From positions 27,197,001-27,261,000 of the forward strand of contig NC_133064.1 in NCBI RefSeq assembly GCF_048771995.1: 64,000 nt of DNA, read 5' to 3'. This DNA comes from Taeniopygia guttata (lineage: Eukaryota > Chordata > Aves > Passeriformes > Estrildidae). The notes beneath the pieces were generated by a model. It did no database searches, was not told where the DNA came from, and saw nothing but the letters and a program-made list of their open reading frames with translations. The position numbers and the translations under genes were made by a program. Below are positions 29,167 through 39,534 of this stretch, piece after piece (the stretch's first letter is position 1; each line of letters starts with the position of its first letter).

Positions 29167-29508
29167 TGTTACAGTGAGCTCATGGGCATTCTGTTTCCCC
29201 CCTCTCTGGGACCCTGTGACTCTGATCAAGATAACCCTGGACCCTCCTTTCTGCCCCAACAGGGTTGGTGGAGAGCCAGGGAAGCCCACCCTCTCCAAAA
29301 CCTATATAGAGCCCTGACATTTCCTGTTCATCCTCTTTTGCCCTGCTCTCCACAAGGACATCACAGAATAAAGAGAGCTTAACCAGCTTATTCCGGGGTA
29401 AGAGCCTCTTTTGGAAATCTCTGCCATCCCCTGTTATTTCTCCCCTCACAGCGTCTGATCTCTGAGATAGCTTGATTATTTGGGGGGTCTGTGTGAGGGG
29501 GAACGACA
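29167..29508 (+). repeat. Provirus A 3' LTR
   Basis: TGTTACAGTG to AACGACA, with CCTATATAGA near 29303 and AATAAA near 29368. Followed by the second GAAATT duplication. Confidence 0.9.
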
Positions 29509-30046
29509 GAAATTGTCCTCCAAAATATCCTGGAACATTCCCAAAAAACTAGGAACTTCTTCCAGAAAATCTAGAAATAGTCCCCCCAAAAGAAGCCAAA
29601 CCCAACCTTGTTCCCCATCCAGAATCATTACCAAAACCTACAGAAACATTCCAAAAAATCCAGAAAACCCTCCCCAAAAAACTAGAAACTCCCTCCCAGA
29701 AATTTCAGAAATTCCCCCCCAAAAAACCCCAGAAATTCCCCCCTAAAAAATTCAGAAATTCCCCCCCAAAAATCCAGAAATATCCCACCAAAAATCCAGA
29801 CATTTGCTCTCTAACAAGTCCAGTGTTTCCTACCCCTCAAATTTGGTATTTTCCCCCCAAAATCCAGAAATTCCCCCCTAAAACCTCAGATATTCCCCCC
29901 CCCCCAAATCCCGATATTTTCAAAAAATACCAACCCTAAGCCCCCCTCACCCTCTCAGCCCCCTAAGCCCCAAAATCCCCCAATAACCCAAAGCCCGTCC
30001 CGAATGCCCGGAATGCCCAGAATGTCGGGATTGCCCTAGATCTCAC
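29509..30046. repeat. Intronic minisatellite (TTCCCCCCAAAAATCCAGAAA units), SNRPA-like copy 1
   Basis: Units of about 20-24 bp of CCCCAAAA(A/T)CCAGAAAT; right part of the last intron. Paralogous to 55020-55547. Confidence 0.82.
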
Positions 30047-30132
30047 TGGCTGAGGAGCAGGGAGAACATCAGCTCCTGGGGCTGCTCGGGGAACTGGGCA
30101 GGAATAGGATGTGCTTCGGGACTTTCCCGCAG
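30047..30132 (-). pseudogene. SNRPA: SNRPA-like copy 1, RRM2 first exon
   Basis: Reads PKHILFLP, matching the RNP2 strand of U1A RRM2. It is 86 nt against 87 nt in copy 2 (55634-55548); the missing base shifts the frame. The donor GTGAGA and acceptor CCCCCAG remain. Confidence 0.82.
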
Positions 30133-31330
30133 CTGGGGGAAACAGGAGAAAAACCTCAAAATAAGCCCCAAATCTGCCCCAATCAGGCCTCAAATCTGCC
30201 CAAATTCACTCAGGCTACACACCAAAAAATCTGCCCCAAATCCCACCAAAAACCTCAGAAAAAACACAAAAATACCCCAAAATCCCAAAAAACCCCCCAA
30301 AAATCTCCCCAAAATCCCACAAAAATCTCCCTTAAAAATCCCCCAGAAACCCCACCAAAATCCAATAAAAATCTCCACAAAATCCTCACCAAAAATCCCA
30401 CCAAATCCCCTCAAAATCACACGAAAAAATCGCAACAAAATTCCACAAAAATTCCCGCAAAAATTCCATAAAGAATCCTCAAAAATCCCACAAAATTCAC
30501 CCAAAATTCCAGGTAAATCCCCACAAAAATTCCACAAGAATTGCCCCAAAATCCACCGTAGAATCCTCCCACTAAAAATCCCTACAAAAATCGCCCTAAA
30601 GCCCGCACAAACCCCTCAAAATCCCAACAAAAATCATGCCCAAAACCCCCCTAAATCCCACAGAAAACTCCCTCAATAAGTCCCACTAAATCCCCATGAA
30701 AATCCCACAGAATCCAAACAGAAAAATCTGCACGAAAATCCTCCCAAAAATCCCCAAAGCACACAAAATCCACACATAACATCCCTCCAAATCACCCAAA
30801 ATATCCCACACAAATTTCCCCCAAAACCCCCCAAAATCCACCTGAAATCCCCTCAAAAAATCTTCACCAAAATCCCACCAAACCCCACTCAAATCCCCTC
30901 AAAAATGCCCACAAGTCCCTTCAAATCCCACCCAGATTCAGAGAAAAGCCAACCAAAAAATCCCCACACAAACTTTCCTCAAAATCCCACCAAACCCCAA
31001 GAAAATCCAGCCCAAAAATCCCACAAAGATCACTCAAATCCCTCAAAAAAAAAACAAAAACCTCCAAATATCCCCCCAAATCCTCCTGAAAATCCCCAAT
31101 AAACCTTCCCAAAAGTTCCAATTAAACCCTCCCATAAAAATTTCCCTGATAAAATCCCATATATCTGGACTCAAGGGCTCTAACGGGAATTGGTCCCTAA
31201 TCCCAATCCCATTAAATCCCATTAAAATCCCATCAAATCGCATTAAAATCCTATAGAATCCCATAAAAATCCTAGAAGATCACACCAAAATCCCATAAAA
31301 CCTCTCTGAAATCCCACAAGTTCCCTCAGT
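30133..31330. repeat. Intronic minisatellite (CCCACAAAAATC units)
   Basis: Dense 10-14 bp units of C-rich/A-rich sequence (AAAATCCCACCAAAA). No coding features. Paralogous to 55640-57340, which carries an LTR insertion absent here. Confidence 0.82.
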
Positions 31331-31339
31331 CCCTCAGGT

Positions 31340-31486
31340 TCTGGGATCACTCTAGGGCTGTGAGGTGGGAATCGGGGCCATTCCGGGCTGTGGGGCCATT
31401 CATGAGGGAATTCCCAGATTTGGGGCCATTCCTGGTGCTGGGATGATGCCCGGAGGGGATGTAGGGCGGTTTCCTCCCAGGTGTGG
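31340..31486 (-). pseudogene. SNRPA: SNRPA-like copy 1, Pro/Met-rich spacer exon
   Basis: The acceptor CTCCTCAG is followed by a reading with KPPYIP, then PGIIPAPGMAPNLGIP in a shifted frame, resembling the PPYMPPPGMIPPPG spacer between the two RRMs of U1A. A one-base loss lies between the two parts. The exon 3' end is not clear. Confidence 0.75.
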
Positions 31487-31489
31487 CTG

Positions 31490-32900
31490 AGGAGAGACCC
31501 CCAACACACCCCAAATCATCCCAAAGGCACAGACAGAATCCCAGATCAATGTGGAATTATCCCAAATCCACACAGAATTACCCCACAGACACACGGACAC
31601 AAAAACCAGAAATTATCCCCAAAACATGAAAGAATACTGTAAATTATCCCAAAATTACCCAGAATAACCTCTCAAATAACCCCCAAATTACCCTGAATAA
31701 TGCCAAAAATACCCCAAACAACCCCAAAATTGCCCCAAATGACCCCAAAGGCACACAAAGAACCTAAAGAACTCAAATTCCCCCAAAATCCTCTCAAAAT
31801 ACCCCCTATCTTCTCCCCAAATGCCCAGGAATGATCCCAAATCCCCTGGAATGATCCCAAATTCCCCAAACTCTCCTGGAACCAGCTTCCAAATCCCCAT
31901 GAATGATCCCAGAATCCCCACCCCCAAATCCCCCAGGAACGATCCCAAAGTCCCATAAACCAATCCCAAATCCCCTAAACCCATCTCAAGTTCCGGGCAC
32001 TCAATGGCACTGCCCCCTGTGCCCCAATCTCAAATCCCATAAACCCATCCCAAAATCCCATGGAATGATCCCCAATCCCCTGGAACCACCCCGACTTCCC
32101 CCCAAAATGATCCCATGATCCCATAAAACAATCCCGAACACCCTGTCATGATCCCAAATCCCCTAAATGGATTCCAAATGCCCCTGGACTGATCCCAAAT
32201 GCCCTGGGAACAATCCCAAATCCCATAAAACAATCTCAGAATCCCTTAAAGCCATCCCAAATCCCCATGGTACTGACGGGCACTGCCCCCTGCACCCCGA
32301 TCCCGATCCCAAATCTCTTAAATGATCCCAAATGCCATAAAACAGTCCCATAAATTCCCTGGCACTGACAGGCACTGCCCCCTGCCTCCTGATCCCGATC
32401 CCAAGTCTCATAAATTATTCCAAATCTCATAACCCCAAATGCCATAAATGACCCCAAATGCCAAAAATTATCCCAAATGCCATAAACGATCCCATAAATC
32501 CCCTGGCACTCATGGGCACTGCCCCCTGTGCCCCAATCCCGATCCCAAAATCCCATAAATTACCCCAATCCCATGAATGACCCCAATCCCACAAATTACC
32601 CAAATCCCATTAATTACACCAATCCCATAAATGACCCCGAATCCCATGAGTGATCTGAAATTCCATAAATGACCCCAATCCCATGAATGATCCCAATCCC
32701 ATAAATGACCCCAATCCCACAAATGACCCCCAATCCCATGAAATTACCCCGATCCCATGAACGATCCCAATCCCATAAATGACCCCAATCCCATGAAATT
32801 ACCCCAAATCCCATGAAATGACCCCAATCCCATGAATGATCCCAATCCCATAAATGACCCCAATCCCACAAATGACCCCAATCCCATCATACAGTCCCCT
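31490..32900. repeat. Intronic minisatellite with repeated copies of an exon-end/donor segment
   Basis: AATCCCATAAATGACCCC-type units of about 14-20 bp. Embedded at about 32000, 32270, 32362 and 32502 are copies of the segment that forms the end of the adjacent exon and its splice donor (GGGGGCAGTGCCCGTGAGTG on the gene strand). Confidence 0.8.
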
Positions 32901-32909
32901 GGCACTCAC

Positions 32910-33081
32910 GGGCACTGCCCCCTGCACTGCCCCTGTGCTCTGGCCCCGCTCTTTTTGGGGCCAGGGCCTCTCCCCCCTTTGCTCTGTGCTTGTCCCGTTT
33001 GCGCTCCTGCTCCCTCCCCACAAACTTTCCCTTCCCTCGGCCGCGATGGCCGAGCCCATCTGGACGTGCTGGATCCACATC
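32910..33081 (-). pseudogene. SNRPA: SNRPA-like copy 1, basic linker exon
   Basis: Reads WIQHVQMGSAIAA and, in a shifted frame, KFVGREQERKRDKHRAK, matching the end of RRM1 and the basic linker (FVERDRKREKRK) of U1A. The donor GTGAGTGCC follows at 32909-32901. A one-base frameshift separates the two parts. Confidence 0.78.
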
Positions 33082-33149
33082 CCGGTATTGGGCACTGCGG
33101 GGCTCCCAGGGCATCTCCAGCTGGGATTGAGGGCACTGCCCACAGGGGT

Positions 33150-34570
33150 TTGGGCTTTCCCAGGGCTTTCCAGGGGCTCTCAGGGATGTGAGGCTTCCCA
33201 AGGGATTTGGGGAGGTTCCAGAGGGGATTTGGGGTGGTTCCAGGGGATTGTGGTGTGGTTCCAGAGGGGATTTGGGATCAGTCCAGGGGGGTTTGGGGTT
33301 GTTCCTGAGGATTTTGGGGGGATCTGAGAGAGGTTCCTGAGGGGGTTTGGGGGAAATTCAGAGAGGATCTGGGGAGGATTTGGGGCTGAGGGGTTTTTGG
33401 CGGGAATTCTGAGGGATTTGGGGAGGTTCCAGACAGGATTTGGGGCAGTTCCAAGAGCAATTAGGGACGTTTTTGAGGGATTTTGGGAAGTCCTAGAAAG
33501 AATTTTGGGAATTTCAGAGGGATTTGGGGGGAATTCAGAGGAATTTCAGAGGTTCCAACAGGGATTTGGGGTCGTTCCCAGGGGATTGGGGGTGGATTTC
33601 TGGCCGGATTTACATTTCTTCCCAGAATTTTGGGCTTTTTCCCAAAAATGTCCTGCTTTTTCAAGAATCTGTAGGTTTTTCCTGGATTTGGGTCTCACTG
33701 TGGGAAGGTTTGGTAGATTCAGGGTGAATTCTGGAGGGTTCCTAGCTGGATTTGGATGTTTTCCACGGGATTTCAGGTGGGTTCCCAACTGCATTTTGGG
33801 CTTTTTTCCCCAGAATTTTGGGATTTTTCCCAAAATTTGGGTATTTTCCCCAGGATTCTGTTCTTGCCATAGGTTTGTCCCAGAAGGGGAAGCTCTGGGT
33901 GGTTCTAGTGTGGATTTTAGGGATAAGTGAGGCTGGATTTGGTTTTTCCAAGGATTTTGGCATTTTTTTCCCCCAGAATTTCAGGATTGTTCCCAAAATT
34001 CCAGGTCTCCTGCTCGGATTTCTCTCTTACCATGGGCTTGTTGTAGAAGGGGAAGCTTTGGTGGATTTGGGGTGAATTAATGTGGTTTCTGGTTGGATTT
34101 GGGGATATTTGAAGCTGGATTTTGGTTTTTTTTTTTTCCAGGAATTCAGGGGTTTTTTACCCAAAATTTAGGGATTTTTCCCATAATTTGAATTTTTTCC
34201 CACAGAATTTCTGTATCACCATGGGCTTGTCATAGAAGGGGAAGCTCTGGGGGGTTCCTGGTTGGATTTTGGAGGTGTTCCCAATTAGATTTCAGGGATT
34301 CTTGATAGGATTTTGGGGGGATTTCTGGTTGGGTTTGGTTTTTTTTCTTCAGGATTTTGGGTTTTTTTTCCCAGAATTCCAGGATTTCCCCCAGCATTTC
34401 TGTCTCTTCATGAGCTTGTCATCAAGGGGAAGCTTTGGGATGTTCAGGGTGAATATGGAGGGATTACAAGTTGGATTTTGGGGATATTTGAGACCAGAGT
34501 TTGGCAGTTTTTCCCCAGAATTCCAGTTCTTTCCCCAAATGTCAGAATTTCCCCCCAGTCTCTGTCTCAT
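33150..34570. repeat. Intronic G-rich minisatellite containing reiterated exon-2 ends
   Basis: GGATTTGGGG(A/G)ATTCCAGAG-type units. In 33860-34440 a longer unit of about 160-195 bp recurs that contains a copy of the end of the adjacent exon (coding FPFYDKPM on the gene strand) followed by intron sequence; copies lie near 33870, 34030, 34220 and 34410. Confidence 0.82.
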
Positions 34571-36133
34571 CATGGGTTTGCCATAGAAGGGGAAGCCCAG
34601 CATGACGCACAGGGTGTTGGTTGTGCTGCTCATCTCCTTGAAGGTGACGAAGGCCTGGCCCTGCACGCAGAGACTGCACCACACCAATGTCACAGTTTGA
34701 CACTGGCACAATGCCAGCGCCCCCATGAAAATTCAACCCCACAAATGATTTGCTGTGAGATATGATCAGGAACAGAGCAGAACAGGCCCAAGCTTAATAA
34801 CAAGGGAGAAAGTTTATTAAACTACTACTACTATAAAAGGAAAAAGAAAGAAAAAACCACACACTAGAACCAAAACGAAAACCTTCCAAAACATTCCTCC
34901 TCCTCCCCCCACAATTCCAACAAACCACAGTGAGACACAACTTGGAGCCCCAATCAGGTTCCCACCCTTCAGATAATCAATACTCAGTCCATTGAGGGAG
35001 ACAGGAGTCTCTCCTGTGCCATAGACTCCCCAAAAACACAGCTGCGATCCCTTGTGTTTCCATGTCACACATGGCACCGCCTGGAGAAAATCTGCCATGA
35101 CGACACTCTCCTTTCCATGCACAGTGCTCTCACCACTGTACATGGACAGACTGCTCATCATAGGGTTTTCTTTTCAAGGATGCTTTGCCAAGGACCAAAG
35201 AAAAACAACAGTTCAGTTTCTCATTTTTGGGACCACAGTCCCCCCCATTTTGTTCCTCCCCTGCGGCCGAGGGTCTCAAGAACAGAGATCATCTTCTTTC
35301 TGAAGACAGAGGGCATCACCACACCCTCCTCAACTCTTCTCTGTTCACGCCCCTCCTGTGTTGGTAGTCACTGAAACAGGTCTCTTGGCTCACCAGACAT
35401 CCCCCTAAAATGCAGTCTCTCTTGGAGAAGAAAATTGATTCAGTCTATGGTTAACAAGAAAAAGTCCAGCCAAAAGCCACTCCATCATCTCCTCCCACCT
35501 AGAATTTCTCATTTTAACATCTCATGTCCCAGGCTGTCGCTCTTCTTCTCTTTCAAATTGAGGAGGAGTAATATTTCACAAAGCTTCCATCATCCAAGAA
35601 GGGGTTAAAAGTCTCAAATTCCCCGTTAAAAGTCTCAAATTCCCCGCACAGCCTGCGGCCAGGATCTTTGCCCAGACCTCCAGCTCCCACGCTGGGTGGG
35701 CACCTCCTGCCTCCCCCCCCCCCCCCCGCCCCCGTTCTTCTCCTTCCCTGTGGTGTACTGCTGGCACTGTCACTGTCTCTTTCTCTCTCTCTCCAGAGAG
35801 ACTCTGGGGGAGGCAGAAACATCCCAAACTTTCCTCCACCCTTCCATCTGCAGGGGGCCAGCCCAGTTCCAGTCCCTCCACCCTTTGGCCTTACCTGACA
35901 GGAACCAAAGAGAGCCAGTTCCCCTGGGAATTCTGCTTTTAACCCCTCTGTGTTCTCAGAGGCGTGTCCAACCTTCAATTGGTCAGCCCAAGTGTCACTA
36001 TCAAACCCTGACCACTGACTGGTTTGACCCTCTTCCTTCTGAGAAAATTCCCTTCCGTGTCAAACCACGACAACCAAAATGTCCAAAATCTGCCCAAACC
36101 GTGAGAAAATGGCGCAGAGGGACTTCTCCAGCT
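34571..36133 (-). pseudogene. SNRPA: SNRPA-like copy 1, RRM1 main exon split by an LTR
   Basis: The acceptor GTGTCCCCAG precedes ELEKSLCAIFSRFGQILDILV (36133-36073). The exon then resumes at 34687 as QGQAFVTFKEMSSTTN and GFPFYGKPM, ending near 34571. This is the RNP1-containing half of U1A RRM1. Between the halves lies an LTR with duplication ACCAA. The donor position reads ATGAGA instead of GTGAGA. Confidence 0.85.
34688..36072 (-). repeat. Solo LTR (long, ERVL-like) inserted in the SNRPA-like exon
   Basis: 1385 bp with inverted ends TGTCACAGTTTGACAC and GTGTCAAACCACGACA and an exact 5-bp duplication ACCAA (34683-34687 and 36073-36077). A polyadenylation signal on the minus strand lies near 34815. 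The same family occurs at 49087-49883 (plus) and 58245-58632 (minus, truncated). Confidence 0.85.
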
Positions 36134-36139
36134 CTGGGG

Positions 36140-36548
36140 ACACAGTGACAATGGGGACAATGACAGTGATGACAGGGACAGGAACTTCTTCAGGTCTGGC
36201 AACAATGGGGACAGGAGACAATGGGCACAGGGACAGCTCCAGCTCTGAGGACACACAGGGGACAGAGTGAGGGGACAGACACTGCTCCAGCAATGGGGAC
36301 AAGGACAAGGACAGGTGACAACAGAGACAGACACTGCTCCAGCTCTGGGGATATAGAGGACACACAGACAGGTGACAGTGGGAACAGGAACAGCTCCAGC
36401 TCCGGGGACACAGGGGACAGAGGGACAGATGACAATGGGGACAGAGAGCGCTCCAGCTGTGGGGACACACAGGGGACAGCCTAAGCCCCTGGGGACACCC
36501 ACGGACACTCTCCCCCCCCCCCCAGGACCCCCCAGCCCCCTCCCACTG
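36140..36548. repeat. Intronic minisatellite (GGGGACAGRGACAGCTCCAG units)
   Basis: Repeats of about 20-60 bp built from GACAATGGGGACAG and CTCCAGCTCTGGGGACAC. The latter resembles the acceptor/exon start at 36133 (ccccagAGCTGGAG on the gene strand), another case of an exon edge copied within an intron. Confidence 0.8.
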
Positions 36549-36616
36549 TCCTTGATTTTCTCATTCAGGTTGTTGATGGCGATGCTGGGCTTGGGCCAGG
36601 AGTCCTGCACTGCCAG
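36549..36616 (-). pseudogene. SNRPA: SNRPA-like copy 1, first coding exon
   Basis: Reads (L)AVQDSWPKPSIAINNLNEKIK, matching the N-terminus and first RRM strand of U1A (INNLNEKIK). The start codon position is CTG (36616-36614). No clear GT donor follows the KIK codons. Confidence 0.85.
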
Positions 36617-36639
36617 GGCCAGGACCCCTCTGTGGGAAC

Positions 36640-37190
36640 AGGGGGGCTTTAGGGGGTGTCTGGGAGGGCTGTAACCCCTTCACCCCCTGGGACCTCCCTT
36701 TAGGTGCCCCCAGAGCCCCAAATCCACCCCAGACCCACCTAAACCCCCCAATTACCCTCAAATCCTCCCAGTTCCCCCCAAAATTTACCCCAAATCCACC
36801 TGAGACCCCTCCAAAACCCATGAGATGGCCCCAAATCCCGCTCAGACCCCTCAATCCTCCCCAAACCATATGAAATCCCCTCAGACTCTCCCAAATTCAC
36901 CCACACCCCCCTCAGAACCCCCAGATCCCCTCATAACCCCCCAGTTCCTCTCACAACCCCCCAAAATCCCCTCAGAACCCCCCAATTTTCATCAGATACC
37001 CCTACACGCACCTGAGGATGCTCCAGACCATCTCAAGCTCCCCCCAAAGCTCCTTAAAGCCCCCTCAGACCCACCAAAGCCCCTCAGACCCCCTCATTCC
37101 CCCGAAAACTTCCGCAGACCCCCCTATTTCCCGTCAATTCCCCCCAAAATCCCCAACTTCTCCCCAGACCCACTTCAGACCCCCCCCCCC
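36640..37190. repeat. Pyrimidine-rich intronic/5' region
   Basis: CCCCCAAATCCACCTCAGACC-type degenerate units of about 15-25 bp; no coding signal. Confidence 0.7.
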
Positions 37191-37199
37191 CAGTTCCCC

Positions 37200-37490
37200 C
37201 CTGGCCCCACCTCAGCTCCCTCCTCAGCTGCTCTCCCCTCACAATCTCCCGCCACCGCTGCGTGTGCGGGCTCCCCCAGCCAATAGTGGCGCGCCTCGTA
37301 CCGAACCAACCAATCATCACACGGTTCCCCTCAGCAACGCCGGCCTCCCCCCCCCCCCGCCCCCCCGCACAGCTCCAGCCAATCAGAGGTGAGCCGGAAG
37401 CGGCGCCCCCTCCCCCAGCGGCTCCAGTTCCCCCGGGCTCAGGCGGGTCCTATGGGAGGCGCTGCAGAGAGCAGGGGAGGCACTGGGAGA
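37200..37490 (-). promoter_or_regulatory. CpG-rich promoter-like region of SNRPA-like copy 1
   Basis: GC-rich with several CpG. It contains CCAAT sequences (CAGCCAATAGTGG, ACCAACCAATCATC, CAGCCAATCAGAGG) and an ETS-type GCCGGAAGCGG. It lies upstream of the first coding exon, with no TATA box. Promoter function is inferred from position and composition. Confidence 0.55.
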
Positions 37491-37554
37491 GGACGAAAAT
37501 TCCGGGAGCTGCTGAGGGGTAGGGACAGCTGGGGAGAGGGGTCTGTACTGAGAC

Positions 37555-37665
37555 ATAGCAAAAATTTAACAGGGTAGAAATCCTTTTGGATTTAGGTGAA
37601 ATGTGCCACTTTGAGCTTGCTTAATATGCTGTTTATTCTAGTAACTGCAGCCCTAGCAAAACTCC
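37555..37665 (-). repeat. LTR fragment
   Basis: AAATTTAACAGGGTAGAAAT and the following ~70 bp are the reverse complement of 61965-62062. Truncated on both sides. Confidence 0.7.
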
Positions 37666-37860
37666 TCCTCTGTCCCTGTATGATCCCAGTCACCATAAGT
37701 GTGATCACAGTCTTCCCAGGCATGGCAGTATGATCCCAGTATGGTGTCAGTACAATGTCAGTACAATCCCATTCAATCCCAGTATGATGCCAGTAAAGTC
37801 TCAGTCACTCCCAGTATGACCCCAGTATGATTCCAGTAGAGCCCAGTCCCTCCCAGTGTT
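37666..37860. repeat. Short tandem repeat (CCCAGTATGAT units)
   Basis: About 15 degenerate units of 10-12 bp of the form CAGTAYGATCC. Confidence 0.75.
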
Positions 37861-37907
37861 GCCAGGGAGAAGGAGGGGGAGGGATGAAGGAGGAGAAGGA
37901 GGTGGGC

Positions 37908-38255
37908 TGTAGTTTCCCCCCCTCACACAGACCCAGAATAATCCGACTAGCTCACAGATAAGGGGCTGTGAGGGGAGGAATATCAGGAGAGGGGAAAAAT
38001 ATTCAAAAGAGGCTCTCAGCCCAGGATAATGCTGGTACAGCTCTCTTTATTCTGTGGTGTCCATGTGGAGAGCGGGACAAAAGAGAGGAAGAACAGGAAA
38101 TGTCAGGGGGTCTATATAGGTTTTGGACAGGGTGGGCTTTCCAGGCTCTCCGCCAACCCCGTTGGGGAAGAAAGGAGGATCCAAGGGTTATCTTGATCAG
38201 AGTCACAGGGTACCGGGGAAAGGGGAAACAGAATGCTCATGAGCTCACTGTAACA
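37908..38255 (-). repeat. Provirus B 3' LTR
   Basis: On the minus strand it runs TGTTACAGTGAGCTC to AAACTACA. The polypurine tract on the minus strand is AACAAATAAGGGGGAGG (38256-38272). Confidence 0.9.
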
Positions 38256-38272
38256 CCTCCCCCTTATTTGTT

Positions 38273-38559
38273 AAGAAAGGTTACAAGAATTCACTGGGCT
38301 CAATCTAACCCTGAGCAGGGTCCCAAACGCCAAGGTTACAAGGAACAGAATAACAAGGAGTAAAAAAATTGATCTAACAACAGATGTCCATCACCCCGTG
38401 AATCCCCATCCCATGAACATTCTTTGCAGCATTCGCAGGATGACAACTTGCATGGGGTTCATCACAGGGTTGAGTGGGAGGCAGGTTTTCCCTAAAAGGG
38501 AAAACCAAACATTTTAAGAACATGTTAAAGTTTCAGTTTCTCCCGGAAGGAATTAATGG
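38273..38559 (-). pseudogene. Provirus B env remnant
   Basis: About 290 nt aligning with 28739-29166 of provirus A (shared segments such as the complement of GGGATGGGGATTCACGGGGT). No readable surface or transmembrane subunit remains. Confidence 0.55.
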
Positions 38560-39534
38560 TCAGGAGCATTCCTCTTCTTCCATCCGGCGGCGTCTTCTCT
38601 TTGAAGCATCAGCTACTTGCTTCTTGTCCCCTTCTGTTTGACCTGGATTCTTGGGGACAAAAGGTTTCACCCACTTCTGGGGAATCCACCGAGGCCCTGA
38701 GGGAGTAGCTACACACGCATAGCCACGACCCCAGGTCACAAGTTCATAGGGACGCTTGGTTTCCAAAGTTTCTGGATCCCTAATTAAGACCGGGGGATGC
38801 TGAGACAATTTGAACTGGTTGCCACTGTTAAAGTGACATACAACCGGTGGACTCATGTTTTCAAATGAAAAATTCAGAGACATCCACGGAGCTGAGCTGT
38901 TTTGTTTTTTCAATACCTGCTTGAGCATCTGGTGTGCACACTTGACTACACCTTGACCTGTGGGGGAGTGGGCAATGCCAGTCTTATGTTCCACTCCCCA
39001 CTGTTGGAGAAATTCCAGAAACTCCTTGGATATATATGCTGGGCCATTATCTGTTTTGATCGTTTTTGGCACCCCCAATACTGAAAATGCTTGCACTAGG
39101 TGTTGTTTGACATGTGCAGCCTTTTGTCCTATATAAACAGAGGCATACACTGAACCTGAGAATGTGTCCATGCTTACAAGAATGCATTCAAGGCGACCAA
39201 AACTCTGAATGTGTGTGATGTCTGTCTGCCATACCTCAAAGCTGCCAAGGCCTCTGGGGTTTACCCCCATGCCAGGCGATGGCAGGGCCGGGAGCTGGCA
39301 ATCAGGACAGTTGGTCACAATGGCTCGGGCTGGACCCCGTGTTAGCTGGCACTGTCGAATCAAACCTGGCAATTTCTGATGGGAATGCCGGTGACTCAGC
39401 TTTGGCTGCTGGAAAACATCAGGGAGACGTGCTTTTTGGTTCCCCTCTGCAATCTCACCTGGCAAATCAGTGTGTGACCTCACATGCATCACAAAGAATG
39501 GATGCTCTCGGTGAGAGAATAAATAAATCAGCCT
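38560..39534 (-). pseudogene. pol: Provirus B RNase H end and integrase
   Basis: Open from 39534 to 38560 on the minus strand. The integrase zinc pair is N-CPDC-Q. The core has QTDITHI and KTDNGPAY, but the position of the catalytic Glu reads Lys (GVVKCAHQ; codon AAG at 38943-38941), a G-to-A change. The C-terminal domain (ELVTWGRGYACVATPSGP) and an Arg/Lys-rich tail follow. About ten codons after GEIAEGN are missing relative to provirus A. A TAA at 39537-39535 separates it from the rest of RNase H. Catalytically dead as it stands. Confidence 0.88.

Larger units (their letters stand above)
14625..29508 (+). mobile_element. Provirus A: betaretrovirus-type ERV, env-deleted, interrupted by provirus C
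   Basis: LTRs at 14625-14967 and 29167-29508 are flanked by the exact 6-bp duplication GAAATT (14619-14624 and 29509-29514). The internal order is a lysine-tRNA-type primer site, matrix, capsid, one zinc knuckle, dUTPase-like/protease, RT, RNase H, a truncated integrase and an env remnant. Provirus C sits inside RNase H. Copy 2 of the host pseudogene (near 55015) shows the empty site. By eye the LTRs differ at around thirty positions, so A is much older than C. Multiple stops, indels and an integrase deletion make it inactive. Confidence 0.92.
13721..36616 (-). pseudogene. SNRPA: SNRPA-like (U1 snRNP protein A) pseudogene, copy 1
   Basis: Six exons match the U1A protein, which binds U1 snRNA stem-loop II through its first RRM. 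They are the first RRM (36616-36549 and 36133-34571), a basic linker (about 33081-32910), the Pro/Gly/Met-rich spacer (31486-~31340), the start of RRM2 (30132-30047) and the C-terminal exon ending in ISFTKK (13879-13721). The copy is dead. The start codon is CTG (36616-36614), an LTR splits exon 2, and one-base shifts occur in exons 3, 4, 5 and 6. Introns consist almost entirely of minisatellite. The last intron holds a solo LTR and proviruses A and C. The family call is strong because exon order and motifs agree along the whole gene. Confidence 0.85.

Noticed and set aside
30190..30549. Minus-strand ORF rich in Phe/Gly/Ile over intron repeats as an FG-repeat protein
   Set aside because: Product of translating an AAAATCCC repeat; no start context and no conservation in copy 2.
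35553..35978. 141-codon minus-strand ORF inside the LTR at 34688-36072
   Set aside because: Lies in the LTR sense strand with simple Gly/Arg composition; no match to a retroviral or host domain by eye.
13721..36616. SNRPA-like copy 1 as a functional gene
   Set aside because: Start codon CTG, LTR inside an exon, damaged donor sites and several one-base shifts.
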